A stretch of DNA of 64,000 nt from Haliotis asinina (Eukaryota > Mollusca > Gastropoda > Lepetellida > Haliotidae). Location of the stretch: the NCBI RefSeq assembly GCF_037392515.1, contig NC_090291.1:41595001-41659000 (forward strand), written 5' to 3'. The notes under the pieces were generated by a model. The model did not search any database. It was not told the DNA's origin and worked only from the letters and a program-made list of their open reading frames with translations. Below are positions 33,961 to 45,900 of the stretch, one piece after another (within the stretch, counting starts at the first letter, position 1; every line of letters starts with the position of its first letter). Made by a program: the position numbers and the translations under genes.

Positions 33961-34799
33961 AGACCTATTTTCTCATGCATTTCATGGTCTTAATCACAGA
34001 TCCATGGTACCTCAAGGTTATGTACAGTCGCTGGGTACAGACCAACTGTTTCCATGATGGCAGTTTATCATACTCACCATCATTATTTATTTTAATTTAC
34101 CTGTAGTGCTTTTCCTTATTTCTACAAAGTTTCTTCTATTTGTTTTTCCTTTCCCACTTTTTCTTTCTTTCATTCCATAATTTTAGTTTTGTCTTAAGGG
34201 AATTGGCAACTTGCAGAAGTACATTTTCTTTTGGTGTATATTGTAATTTCAATTTTCTCCTAATTGCCCTTTGCCATTTCAACATTCGACTCCCTGATGA
34301 TCTAAACTTTAGGCACAGCCCTATCCAGGAGCTTTTACTTGAAACCGGTTTTCTTAGTATTAGAGGTTATTTTCTTTTGTAAACTGTGTGAAGTTTCTCC
34401 AAGGTTCGAGCAATTAACTTTATGTAATGAACAGTCCGCAGAAAGTTTCATAGAAATATTGTCATTTAATAATTTAAATTCATATTTTGGAAAAAGACCA
34501 TTGTTTGTTTGATTGCCCTTTTTCTGAAGGTATAGCAGATACGTCATTATAAATTGAATGAACCAAAATATACACAGGATTTTCAGAAAGATCAGAAACC
34601 GGAGAAGATAAAGAGTGAGGGTCCTAAATTTGGGGGCCAATTGGCCCTCTACCAGAAAAGTTTCCATCGGGAAGAGGAAAGAGGTTGAGGCGGATATCCA
34701 CTAGAAGTTTTGAGCATTCTGCTGTCAATTCAGTTTATTACTCAACACCACCAACGGTGGAACATGAGAATACAAATAAATATAAATATATATATGACA

Positions 34800-37700
34800 A
34801 GATGGCAGATAAACAGCGAACAAGAGCCAAATGTTAAGGTATCTTTGTAGATTTAAATGTTACATTAATGAACACAGCAAGATTTTTAAGATTGCGCGTT
34901 TTTTTAGAGAACAGTTTGACAACTTTCCACTGGGATACAGAATTCAGGTACGAAGGTAAATGGTTTTCTCTATACTGTAATAAAGCATCACACTTAATGA
35001 AATTCATCTCCCACTGCATGAGAATTACATAAAGAGCACAGACGATTTTCTCTAGGAACATTTGCCCAACGGCCCATTTCTATAGGGAGGTGATGATTAA
35101 TCGGGATATAAATATGCCTTGGCAGAGAGCGATATCTCTCAAATTCTTTATTGTTTTTTAACTTACGATAAAAAGACGATTTTGAACTCTTTATCATGGA
35201 GGTATGCCATATCTGTAAAAATTGGTCTTTGAGGATATGTTCAATATTAAAGGAGAGAAACTTAGTTGTATAGAGAAATGGATTATCAAATATTTCAGAT
35301 AAACCACAGTCATTAAGAGTCTTTCTTACAAACTCAATCCAGGGAAATAAACTGATTTCAGAACGAGCTTGTAGCATAAATGATTATATATATGATAGTT
35401 TAGCCTGGTGGGTGTTTGTTACCATTTTGTGCCAAAAACGTAAAAGTCTTTTGCTTAATTTAATATACATCGGGTATGGACCAGATTCTGCGTATATCAT
35501 ATAATCTGGAGTTGAATTTCGAAGACCTGCAGCAAACTTCACAAATTTTATATGTATTCTTTCAATTAAGTTGATGTGTTCAAACCCCCCAACATCCATA
35601 TAACAAAATTGGTTCAATCATTACATCGGAAGCTGATCAACAACATGAGCATCGATCTGCGCAATTTCTAAACCGATGACATGTATCAACAAAGTCAGCG
35701 AGCCTGACCACCCGATCCCGTTAGTCGCCTCTTACGACAAGCATAGTCGCCCTTTATGGCAAGCATGGGTTGCTGAAGGCCTATTCTACCCCGGGACCTT
35801 CACGGGTCGAGTACATAAGAGATATCAGTAACGATGTTACTCACAAACTGTTTGTCGACTATTTCACTGGACATATTTTGGAGCCGATCGAGTATGATGC
35901 CAAGCTTCTTCACATCAATATTGTCCTGAAACTGGGCAGCAAGTTTATCATCAAAACGATTAGGCTGATTTGCCTGAATGTGTGTACCACTATCATTACT
36001 AAAAGACTGTTCGGCTACTGAACAAGTCAGTGCTTGAATGGAAAAGATCACAGGACAGTGTACATCCCAATAAAACGGCAAAAACTCGCCAATACTAAAA
36101 TTTGATATTATTCTTAGTACTGGTGGTGAAGCAATCAGATAGTCAATGACCGTTTTATCTTTACACGTGAGCTTGCCCTCCACGTTATCCAATTGTATTC
36201 GACCATTACAGATAAACATGTTCAGGCATTTACACATTTGAAGTGATTTATATCCATGACTGTTTATTCTGCTAAGTTCTTGTGAGGTTCTTTGAAGTGG
36301 CAAATTCAAAGATGCTAAAATACTTTCTGGGTCGAAATCATTTCCAGTATCTGACAAGTCAATGTCCAGAGCATCAGTGATATGTTTATCTATACAACAA
36401 TAGTCACACGATATGCTAGTCTTCGCAATGAAATCTCCTACCAGACACTTTCAGAGAGAGTTTGGAAGTGTAATACGGATTCTTCAATTTCATAAAATGC
36501 ATCGCCATTAAATTATTTCCATCCATCTGGGGGAAGATACACAAAACCAACATACATGACACCTTCACTAGGAATAAGAATACTGGATAGTTCTATCCAG
36601 AGGACATATTCATTACTGAGATCTTTATGCACAGTTACCAGATCATTAAATTCGTTTTTAACAGCTACTCCAATACCACCTGATTTTCTACTGGACTTCG
36701 ATCTGTACTGAATATATAAAGAGTAATCAGGGATATCCAACTCAGATATTTCCGTTTTTGGCTCTTGAAAACCTGCAACGTCGTACGAAGTTAGCAAGTT
36801 ACTGAATTCTGGATATTGTAGTCTATGTCTCAAGCCACATACATCTACGCTTAGGAATTTAATAGTTGCGGATTTACTGTGTACTGTATCAGTTGAGTCT
36901 ACCTGAATATTGTTAGTAACATTATTTACGTCGTCAACATCACATTCTGTATTCAGAGTACAAACAGTAGAATAAGAGGAAATAATCTCGGTATAAGTTA
37001 CATTGGGAACAGTACTATTATCTACATGTATACAGCGGGAAGAATGAAGTTCGTCGATGCGATCAGCGTCATGTTGTCTTACGAGTTGGCTGTTCGCGCG
37101 CAAATCCCAGACCCGATGTGCACACGTCACCGACCTGTCTCGCGACTCTGTCACGTACAGACACTTCATGTGTATGTTCACTGACGTTATGGACAATAGA
37201 TGGAGTTGAGTTAATTTTGCTGTTCGAATTAGAGCTACTCACTACATCTGAGTCCTCGGTCGAATTTACTTTACTCTCATATGAGTCCTGAACATTTTGC
37301 AGGACATTGTCAACATAAAGTTTGTCAACAACAATATTTGCACGTTTGCCTTGGCTGCTCAGGGAATAGTAATTCACATCTGTAATCGCTAACTTCCTCA
37401 GGAAATTGCTCACTGATACCATGAGGTTTACCCTTCAGGTCCCGACCACCCCTCTTAACCGCGTCTCGCCCCTTTGTGTACAGGCACTTTGCGACAATTG
37501 GACGTGGTCTTACTACATCAGGAGGGTATGTTGGTGAGCGATTTCGGCCAATTCTGTGCGCTCTTTTGAAATGAATATTGTTACTCTCCATTTTAGCTCA
37601 TTTCTGATAAATAACTTGAGAACTTCCGGTCTTCAAAAGCTTTTTCTGCTCCGTCCTCCCCCTCGTTTAGAGCTCTGGGATACCTGTAAAAATTAGGTTG

Positions 37701-38395
37701 TCTCTCAATGTCCTACATCTCAAGTCCATAAAATTTTCTTTTAATCGCAGATGTTCACGTGTGATTTCATCAACGCGCTCCCTACGTTCCATAAGAATCT
37801 GTATGTCATATTCCATCTCAGTTCTTGACTTCTTTATTTCATCAAAGCCCTCATCCAAAAATGCAGTAGTTGATTCAAGTACACCCACTTGTTGCTTGAG
37901 ATACTCAAAACCTTGAACTTTTAATTCCAGGCCTGCAACTCTTGATTTAATTTCGTTAAGGTTGCTTTCAATCAAATCCAATTGTGAAAGTTTTTGTTCA
38001 ATTCTATTCAGCTGATCCTGATTTGAATTCGTGCCTCCATTAATTGGGGATGGGTTACATCGAGAGTACGGTACCGTATAGTGACCAGTTGGGGTGGTGA
38101 AACCATAGGCGACTAGTTGCATACTAGCATCCGTATCCAGCGTATCCAGCGACTCACGTACAACTGCGCCTGTATTTTGCATGTTTGGGGTTGACCTTGG
38201 AGCTTCCGCCATGATTGTTTTCAACGGGGGCTTGGGGGAGTCGTCCGATTCGTTCACTGATTTCGTTTTCCGTTTCTTGTTCTTTCTACCTTTGTTTTCG
38301 GACCCTGCTCCGGTAGACATAGTCAAGGGGTAGAATTAGCCTTTGGGTGTACTCGTTGAGCCCAAACTGAGGTGAAAAATTAAAAACAAGGTGAG
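34800..38395 (-). mobile_element. LINE with ORF1, endonuclease and C-terminal parts; RT domain missing
   Basis: On the minus strand: ORF1 at 38,326-37,667 (Lys-rich head, a coiled coil near residues 105-200, then LRDNLIFTGIPE). Next come the rest of ORF1 (FKRAHRIGRNRSPTYPP, RPIVAKCLY), and an APE-type endonuclease at 37,196-35,830 (AGFQEPKTEISELDIPDYSL, GGIGVAVKNEF, VIDYLIASPPV, HCPVIF). A family 1 SINE sits at 35,631-35,807. The post-RT tail follows at 35,617-34,834 (GGFEHINLIERIHIKFVKFA, then CSLCNSHAVGDEFH). The whole reverse transcriptase is absent, so the copy is not autonomous. It has only a few frame breaks and looks fairly young. Confidence 0.82.
35631..35807 (-). repeat. SINE, family 1, inside LINE
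   Basis: Plus strand CAACATGAGCATCGATCTGC to CCCGGGACCTTCACGGGTC. Only the head half is present; it sits where the LINE lost its RT domain. Confidence 0.9.
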
Positions 38396-38703
38396 AGACA
38401 ATCGCATGCAAACTCACCACTTTCTCCTTTTGTGATGTTGAAATAGAATCGATCATTCATTTATTACATGAATACAAATCTAGGTCTTCTAGAATGGATG
38501 GAAAATGAAACAGACACCCATTTGAAATTAAACGCAGAAACCATTATTCTCGGATTCGAGGGAAGAGGAAATGTTTTCATATTAACTAAAGAATACATTT
38601 ATTCTAGAAAAGTAGCTGGTCTGAAACCAAAATTGAATATTACAATGAGTTACATAAATTTACTGCATATTCTCACTACAAATACGACATTTTCATACAT
38701 TTG
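38396..38703 (+). mobile_element. LINE 3' fragment, plus strand
   Basis: Shares long stretches with 39,230-39,580, such as GAAATAGAATCGATCAT and CTAGAATGGATGGAAAAT, the C-terminal LINE coding end. Family 1 SINE follows directly. Confidence 0.7.
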
Positions 38704-38972
38704 AGACCCGTGAAGGTCCCGGGGTAGAATAGGCTTTCAGCAGCCCATGCTTGCCATAAAAGGCAACTATGCTTGTCGTAAGAGGCGACTAACGGGATCG
38801 GGTGGTCAGGCTCGCTGACTTGGTTGACACATGTCATCGGTTTAGAAATTGCGCACATCGATGCTCATGTTGTTGATCACTGGATTATCTGGTCCAGACT
38901 CGATTATTTACAGACCGCCGCCACATAGCTGGAATATTGCTGGGTGTGGCGTAAAACTCAACTCTCTCACTC
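38704..38972 (+). repeat. SINE, family 1, full length
   Basis: Complete head GAGACCCGTGAAGGTCCC, middle and tail GCTGGAATATTGCTGGGTGT ending CTCTCTCACTCAG. Confidence 0.95.
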
Positions 38973-39004
38973 AGTCTTTCCACAGACTCTTTTGTAAGTC
39001 TACG

Positions 39005-39660
39005 TAAGGCTGTGCTAAAATACACTATGATGTTGTATATTTTACAACAAGGAAGCTGTTAACCCAAAACGGTTTTATCAAAGTAATTGGGAGAAAGAAT
39101 TGGATATACTTATTACACTTACTCTATTGAAAACACATAATTTTATACCAGGCACAGGTGGTTTCCAAACTATATTCTCCATAGGATCCTCGCACGAAAT
39201 ATAGACTTATACAAATACAAACTGATAGAATCACCACTTTCTACATTTCGGGGTGTTGAAATAGAATCGATCATACATTTATTATATGAATGCAAATATG
39301 TAAAAAAAAAGCTTTGGCTACATCTACTAGAATGGATGGAAAATAATGCCGACATCATTTGAAATTAAACGCAGAAACCATTATTCTCGGATTCAAGGAG
39401 AGAAGAAATGATGTACTGAATTTCATTTTTCATATTAACTGAAAAATACATATATTCTGGAAAAGTAGCAAACATTGTGGCTTCTCTCGCTGGTCTGAAA
39501 CCACAATTGAATTACATAACCAATGATGTAGATTTACTGCATACTCTCACTACCAATACTGCATTGTCATACATTTTGATCGTCTTGCCACAGTCTATGT
39601 ACAGAGCTTGTCACCTTGTATTTTGAACTGTTACACAATAAAGCAAACATGCTGACTTGA
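39005..39660 (+). mobile_element. LINE 3' end, plus strand
   Basis: Translates to ESPLSTFRGVEIESIIHLLY, ECKYVKKKLWLHLLEWMEN and later LAGLKPQLNYITNDVDLLHT, a typical C-terminal LINE region. It ends with AATAAA near 39,640, about 80 bp before exon 1 of copy A. It has replaced the upstream flank that copies B and C share. Confidence 0.75.
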
Positions 39661-39742
39661 TAAACTTGTATGAAATGTTCAATCCAAATCAAAAAGAAAT
39701 AAAGTGATAAAAATACACTTGCGTTCCTCCAGGTAGTACGAC

Positions 39743-39919
39743 ATGGCGAACACTGGTGTTGTTGTCGCCCTCATCCTCTTGGTGGTGGCGTTCGGGGGCA
39801 ACTGGCTGTGGTCAAGACAGAGCAGGAAGGAGCAGACAGAGAGACTGGTGAGCGGTGCTCGCGCTCCGGACCTTCTGAAGGAACAATCGAATGTCTTCAA
39901 CAAGAAAGAGATCCTCCAG
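39743..39919 (+). CDS. Copy A exon 1: membrane anchor
   Basis: ATG in ACGACATGGC context. Encodes MANTGVVVALILLVVAFGG, then NWLWSRQSRKEQ and RAPDLLKEQSNVFNKKE. The 3' boundary is set by homology; the next bases are TTAAAT, so the normal donor is absent. The frame remains open to a TGA at 39,983. Confidence 0.75.
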
Positions 39920-42900
39920 TTAAATGACTTGGCTCAGTTGGTTGAGAGTACGGATGCAGATCGGTGGCCTTATGTGGTCAAATGAGTGAGTGAGTGAGTT
40001 TACCTTTGCGCCACTTTTAACAATTTTCCAGCAGTTACACGGTAAGGGACACCAGAAATGGGCTTCACGCACTGTAACTGTATGGGTAAGCCTGATTTTG
40101 GTGATGAGAGGACATTTTAACCATTAGGCTTCCCCACTGCACCTGGTTGTGAGTAAGGATCCAGATTGTTGGCTTTATGGGCAAAGCTTTTGTTGGTATA
40201 ACCTGGATGGTAGACCATACTGGTAGAATGTATGAGACCCATTAAGACTGTCCTCCCCATGTTTGGAATTAATGGTTATGAGAGTGAGATCCTTCCGGTA
40301 AGTTGTCATTTTAAATCGATCACTGACTTTCTGTATGTTTCTGTATGGTGGACCTCTCACTCCGAAGGGCGTTGGAGTGGTTTTGTAGTCGAACATTCGC
40401 AGGTCACGCTCAAGACCCTGTTTCGATTCCGAACATAACTATGTGGGAACGAAGGACATTTCTGGTATCTCCCACCATGATGACTGGAATATCGCTATGT
40501 GCGGCGTAAATTCACAAGGTATCGACAGCAATTTAAAACCTGGACGATGTTTGACCCGTCGGCTTTATCATCAACAATACCGTCACGGGAATGGACGCAC
40601 CTCCACACAAAAAGGAAGAGAATTTGAAACTACCGTTTCAAAACATTAATGAACAAGCGATCTCTTTGTACCTTTCATTGCATACTTATGAAGTGAAAGA
40701 ATTACATAATCATCAGAAGAAAAGTCTATTTCCTAAATGAATATTCAATGAATATTCAGGTGTTGCGAAATTTTCATTTACGCTAAGTAGATGCCAGGCA
40801 GCTGCGCGTGTTGCTCACAATAAGATATGTAGTAAAACCGTGTAATTGTTGATATATTATGGACACTATCTGAGTGGTAAATCCATTCATTTCATATTTT
40901 GGCTAAACAGTGTTGAATTCTGACACAGAAGCCGAGATCTTTTACACATTGAATGGAAATTAGTTTAGATATATACTAATCAGCAACCAGAGTCGTCTTT
41001 TTTCGACGTCACAAAATGCACAAAAAATGCCGTGACGTCAACTAAAATGTCGCATTATTTTCAGTTATTTCATTACATTTGAAAATATGGCTGTTACTCC
41101 GTTAATAATGATGCAAAATTAATCAAAATACATCTACACAAACAGGAGAATATGGGAATCTAAGAACTAAATTATGTATCTGATAGGGACATCCAAATCG
41201 CTATTACCTGCTTTTTGATGTAGTACACTGACATGTTTTTTTTTACAAATTGTGAAAGTATCAAAAGGTATCCTCTCACATTGGGGAACTTTGTATTGGA
41301 ATAATTTGGTTCACTCTGAACAAAACATAACGACAATATACTGTCCGTATCCACAGCAAATTCTCTCCATGTGATCTGAGTTACACTGACCTAATGTAAA
41401 CCATAGCGGACCGGAGTTATGCCCGCTTATCTTTAATGGCCTCTCTGTCTACGTTTGACGTCATAGAGGAAAATCGATTTTTGACATTTTTTGCGGGTCA
41501 TTTTTGATTTTGTGAGTATGACGTTATGCATTAGCACATGCATCCATTTCATATACACTTATGTCATTCAGATATCAAGCTGTATTTTCTCCGCTCACAC
41601 TTTCCGTAAAGATGCCAAATTAAAAAAAATCGCAGCAGAGTGCTTTTATTGGTGCACGATAAAAAACGGAGAAAATTACTGTTTTTCAACACACACAAAA
41701 GTTTTGGACAACTTTTAGCAGTTTCTATTTCTCAAACCTCCTGGGGTGGCCGCAGTTATATTCATACCAACGGATAGGAAATTAAATATTCTACATTTCT
41801 GTGCAATTTTATAGCCGTACGCAGATCCAGGACCACGCGAGCGCAAATCTCGCACAGCGTTCACTTTTCAAACCTTACGAAAATGTCCACCTGGAAAAAA
41901 CTCGGCATCCAGGGGGTTAATGGTGGAGAGTGGTTTCTAGGACTTCAGTCCTGCCTCACAACGATACATATGTGATACATGTGGTCACACCTTAGGCAGT
42001 GAGTTTGTTCAAAACTGTCTCTATTCAAGCTGCAGAAAATAGATATAAGGTGGGATAGTTAAAGTGATAATTTTCTTCTAGCGCCCCACAGTGTCATCCG
42101 GGGTATTAATCACCCCTAGACTTTGTGATACGCCGTTGAACAGTCTCTAGCTAGATACCAGGCGCCATGTAAAGCCAAATAATAAGTATTATTATGTATA
42201 AAATAACCGTATGGATGAATTGTCATTTCTTCCAAATTTCTACAATGACTGCTTTGGACTACGCTAAATTGTGACATATTTGGAGCAGATGGAAATTCTA
42301 CTTTTTTTTCAGACACAGACGAAGCTGTGCTGTTTTATAGTCTCGGGCACAACTTTTTGTCAAATATCTTGCAAATAACACCAACTGGCCACATGGCATT
42401 ATGGTATATCTGAAAGATCACCTTTCAGGTAATACATTAAAAAACGTTTAAACTTTGTTGATCGCTTGGGAAAAAGGTACATACACCATTAAAGTTTCTT
42501 TTTAACGAAATCCCATTTTCACTAATAATCTACTTACTGTAAATCTGGAAATGCAGTGTCCAGGTTCATCTTCAAGAATTTATTTCAGTTTTCTTGACAT
42601 TTCAAGAAATGGTGGTTTCTCTGATAAAAAAAACTGAAAGTGTCCAAATTTACTGAAGTCTTTGATTTTGAGACGGTCTCGAAATGACTACTGTCACTTA
42701 CCCGATCAAGGGAGATAATATGACAAAATTTTGAACGCTTCACTCACCCACTCTGTGGCATATCGCTTCCCAACAAATGCTTTCAACACTTTTGAATTTA
42801 AATCAAGATATAAACCTAAAGCTAGATAGTAAATGGTCTATAAGGGACAATATGTTCCCAACATAATGTGGTCAAACCAAGAAGATGTATCTATCATTTA

Positions 42901-45900
42901 ATAATTGTATCTAAACTTTATTATACATCCGCTGGTATAAATCTCTAATTTGCTACTTATTTTCAGATCTCTAAATGATAATAAAGGGAATAATAAGAAA
43001 TAGATCAGTCAGTTAACATATATAATGACTCACAGCTCTCACTGGTGGACATGTTATATGAGAGATATGATATTACAGGTAAATCTTTATTTCAAACTAC
43101 TGTATCATTATCATTATTACTATTATAACATCAACAACTTTCTTGATCACGTGATCAATTTCTTCGCTGTTTTCGACAAGTTGGTCTGCTCAGAACCTAT
43201 TCTAAGCCAATGTGTCGAAGGTGCTCAGACGAAACGAGGAGCAATATCAAAGTAGACTATATTTAGTCTTCTGTAGCGTTAGTACCTCCGGACGGATAAT
43301 TGGTTCTCCTGTACGTGTACAGGTAACACCCAACGTATACTCTGCCATCGGCTTTGCCATCGCCAACTCCATCATGATCGTCGGCGACGACTGCATCATC
43401 ATTGTTGATGTCACGGAGAGCGTGGCTGCTGGGAGGGAGATTCTCGCCGCCTTCAGAAACATCACCAGCAAGCCAGTCAAAGCCATCATCTACACTCACA
43501 ACTACCCCGACCACACATACGGAGCTCGGGTACGTCAATGAAACAGATCTTTGTGTACCAGACCTGTTATTCACACTACTTTTTTCTTGCACCTTTGCCT
43601 ACAAAATGTCCGCTATTATGACTTATTTAAATTAAAACTTGTCAGCTCCATTTCCGTTCCGTTTTGCACCCAATTCCGACATTTCATCTCGAGTTTCAGG
43701 AAGGGGTGAAACAGAATGAAACAGATCTTTGTATGCAAGGCTTGATATTTTTACTACATTTTTGTCTCGCAACTTTACCTGTAAAATGCCCCATTTTAAG
43801 CAAAGACTTACTCATTTAAGAATAAACTTTTGAATCCCAATTTTGTTATGCACCGAATTCCTACTTTTCACCTCTAGTTCCAGGAAGGGGTCGTTGGGGG
43901 GTGGATAAGTTTGTAGTCGGGGATCGGAGTTATGATAAAAGACGTCATTATTGAAGTAAAGTTTCCAAAAGTCAGCTAAGGAGCATAAACATATTTGCTT
44001 AACTTATCCCAGGTATAACACGGGTGGTAATAAATGTCTCACTATGTGCATCCGCTGGTAGAAATAGCATAGTGTGTACCCATCTCTAGATCTACAAGTT
44101 CGGAGTACTATTGCGACTTCGCTCAATTACTTTACCTATAGTTGGATGGAACATAATGCTTGAAATGCAGCATACACGGCTTCGGTGCATCCATTTGTTC
44201 TTTTTTGCACTTTCAGCTGTAAATACATATGTGCAACCTATAACACATGGCCGATGGTCATGATTCAGCAACACATGCTTGCCATAGAAGGTGACTATGC
44301 TTTTCGTAAGAGGCGACTAACGGGATCGGGAGGTCAGGCTCGCTGACTTGGTTGACACGTGTCATCGGTTCCCAGTTGCGCAGATCGATGCTCATGTTGT
44401 TGATCACTGGATTGTCTGGCCCAGACTCGATTTTTACAGACCGCTGCAATAGCTGGAATATTGCTGGGTGCGGCGTAAAACTAAACTCACTCAATGTTCA
44501 TGATGCCTGTTACTCAAACCGCCGTCATTAAGGTGAAACATAAGCTTGTTACAGTGTTACACGAAAGAACGAACGGACGCACGGACCATGTCGAGGGTCA
44601 CATGAGAAGTTCGGGGCCTCCTTTCACAAAGCAACCTTTACTCCCATTCTTTAACATTGCACTAAGGTTACTTTAGTGACTCACGATCACCGTAGTGCTT
44701 TGTAAAAAGAGGCCCGGATCTGGAGGCTGACTGAAAAGTTTGTTCAAAGTTCAGTGTTCACTTCCTCATTCAGCCCACCAAATATAATACGGCGTAGTTC
44801 ATGCCCCAGACCAGTGGGTATGTTTTAAAGAAGGCCATTCTTTGTTGCAACATCAGGGGTTTGTTGAGAAGGACCAACCGAGACCAGAAATCTGGGCACA
44901 TCGTAGCATCTTGCCCGAGTTCCAAGCCTTCTTCTACACCTCCCCGATAGGGTATCAGCGAGCCTTGAGACAGTTTGGGGTGCTCACCCCGAACCACATC
45001 AATTCCGGTATAGGAATGAAAATGAGAGTGACAGAGAAAGGACAAGAATCTGGCCTCATCTTCCCAACTAAGATGTTTGTAGGGACAGAGAGAGACATTA
45101 CTGTGGCAGGTAAAAGGGGACATCGTCACCGTGGACGGTTGATATAGATAGACACCTTTAGGGCAGACTGGTATAGAAAGACATTTCCTGGGGCAGGTTG
45201 GTATAGAGACACATCTCCATGGCAGGATAGTGTAGAGACACATCTTTGGGCCAGGTTGGTGTAGACAGGCATTTCGGGGGCAGGAGGGTATAGGGGTCAG
45301 GTATATACTGAGATACATGTGTATCACTATGGCAGATGCTTGAAGAGAGAAATCAGTGTGACAGGTTAAAGAGACATGTGTATCAGTATAGTAGATTATA
45401 CGGGAGAGACATGGCAGGTTGGTTGAGAGAGACATGACTGTAAGGCTCGTTGAAATATGATTGGTTGTTTAGTATCTTAGTATCTTTAATACCTTAAACG
45501 GCAATTCCTTAACGCTTCCTATTTTTGACAATGTTCTGTAAATTGTAGTCATTTTAGTGTTGAAAGACTAGTTATTCTACATTTACTTCTTTATTTTGTA
45601 GGTGTTAACATGAAGCTTGTCCACATTCCCGGAGAGACTCCGGACCAGATAGGGGTATGGCTGCCAGACCAGAAGGTGTTCCTGTGCGCTGACGACGTAT
45701 ACCGAGCCTTTCCCAACCTCTACGCCATCAGGGGTACGAAGTCGCGCAGTCTACTAGATTGGACATCCTCACTGGACAAGATTATTGACCTTGAACCTCA
45801 CTACCTCGTCCCGAGTCACACACGGCCGCTAGAGGGCGCTAATGTCATCTTGTCACTGCTGACCTGTTATCGAGACGCCATCCAGTTTGTTCATGATCAG

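Noticed and set aside
44770-45435. 221-codon minus-strand frame
   Set aside because: It is the shadow of alkylsulfatase copy A exon 3 and the following minisatellite.
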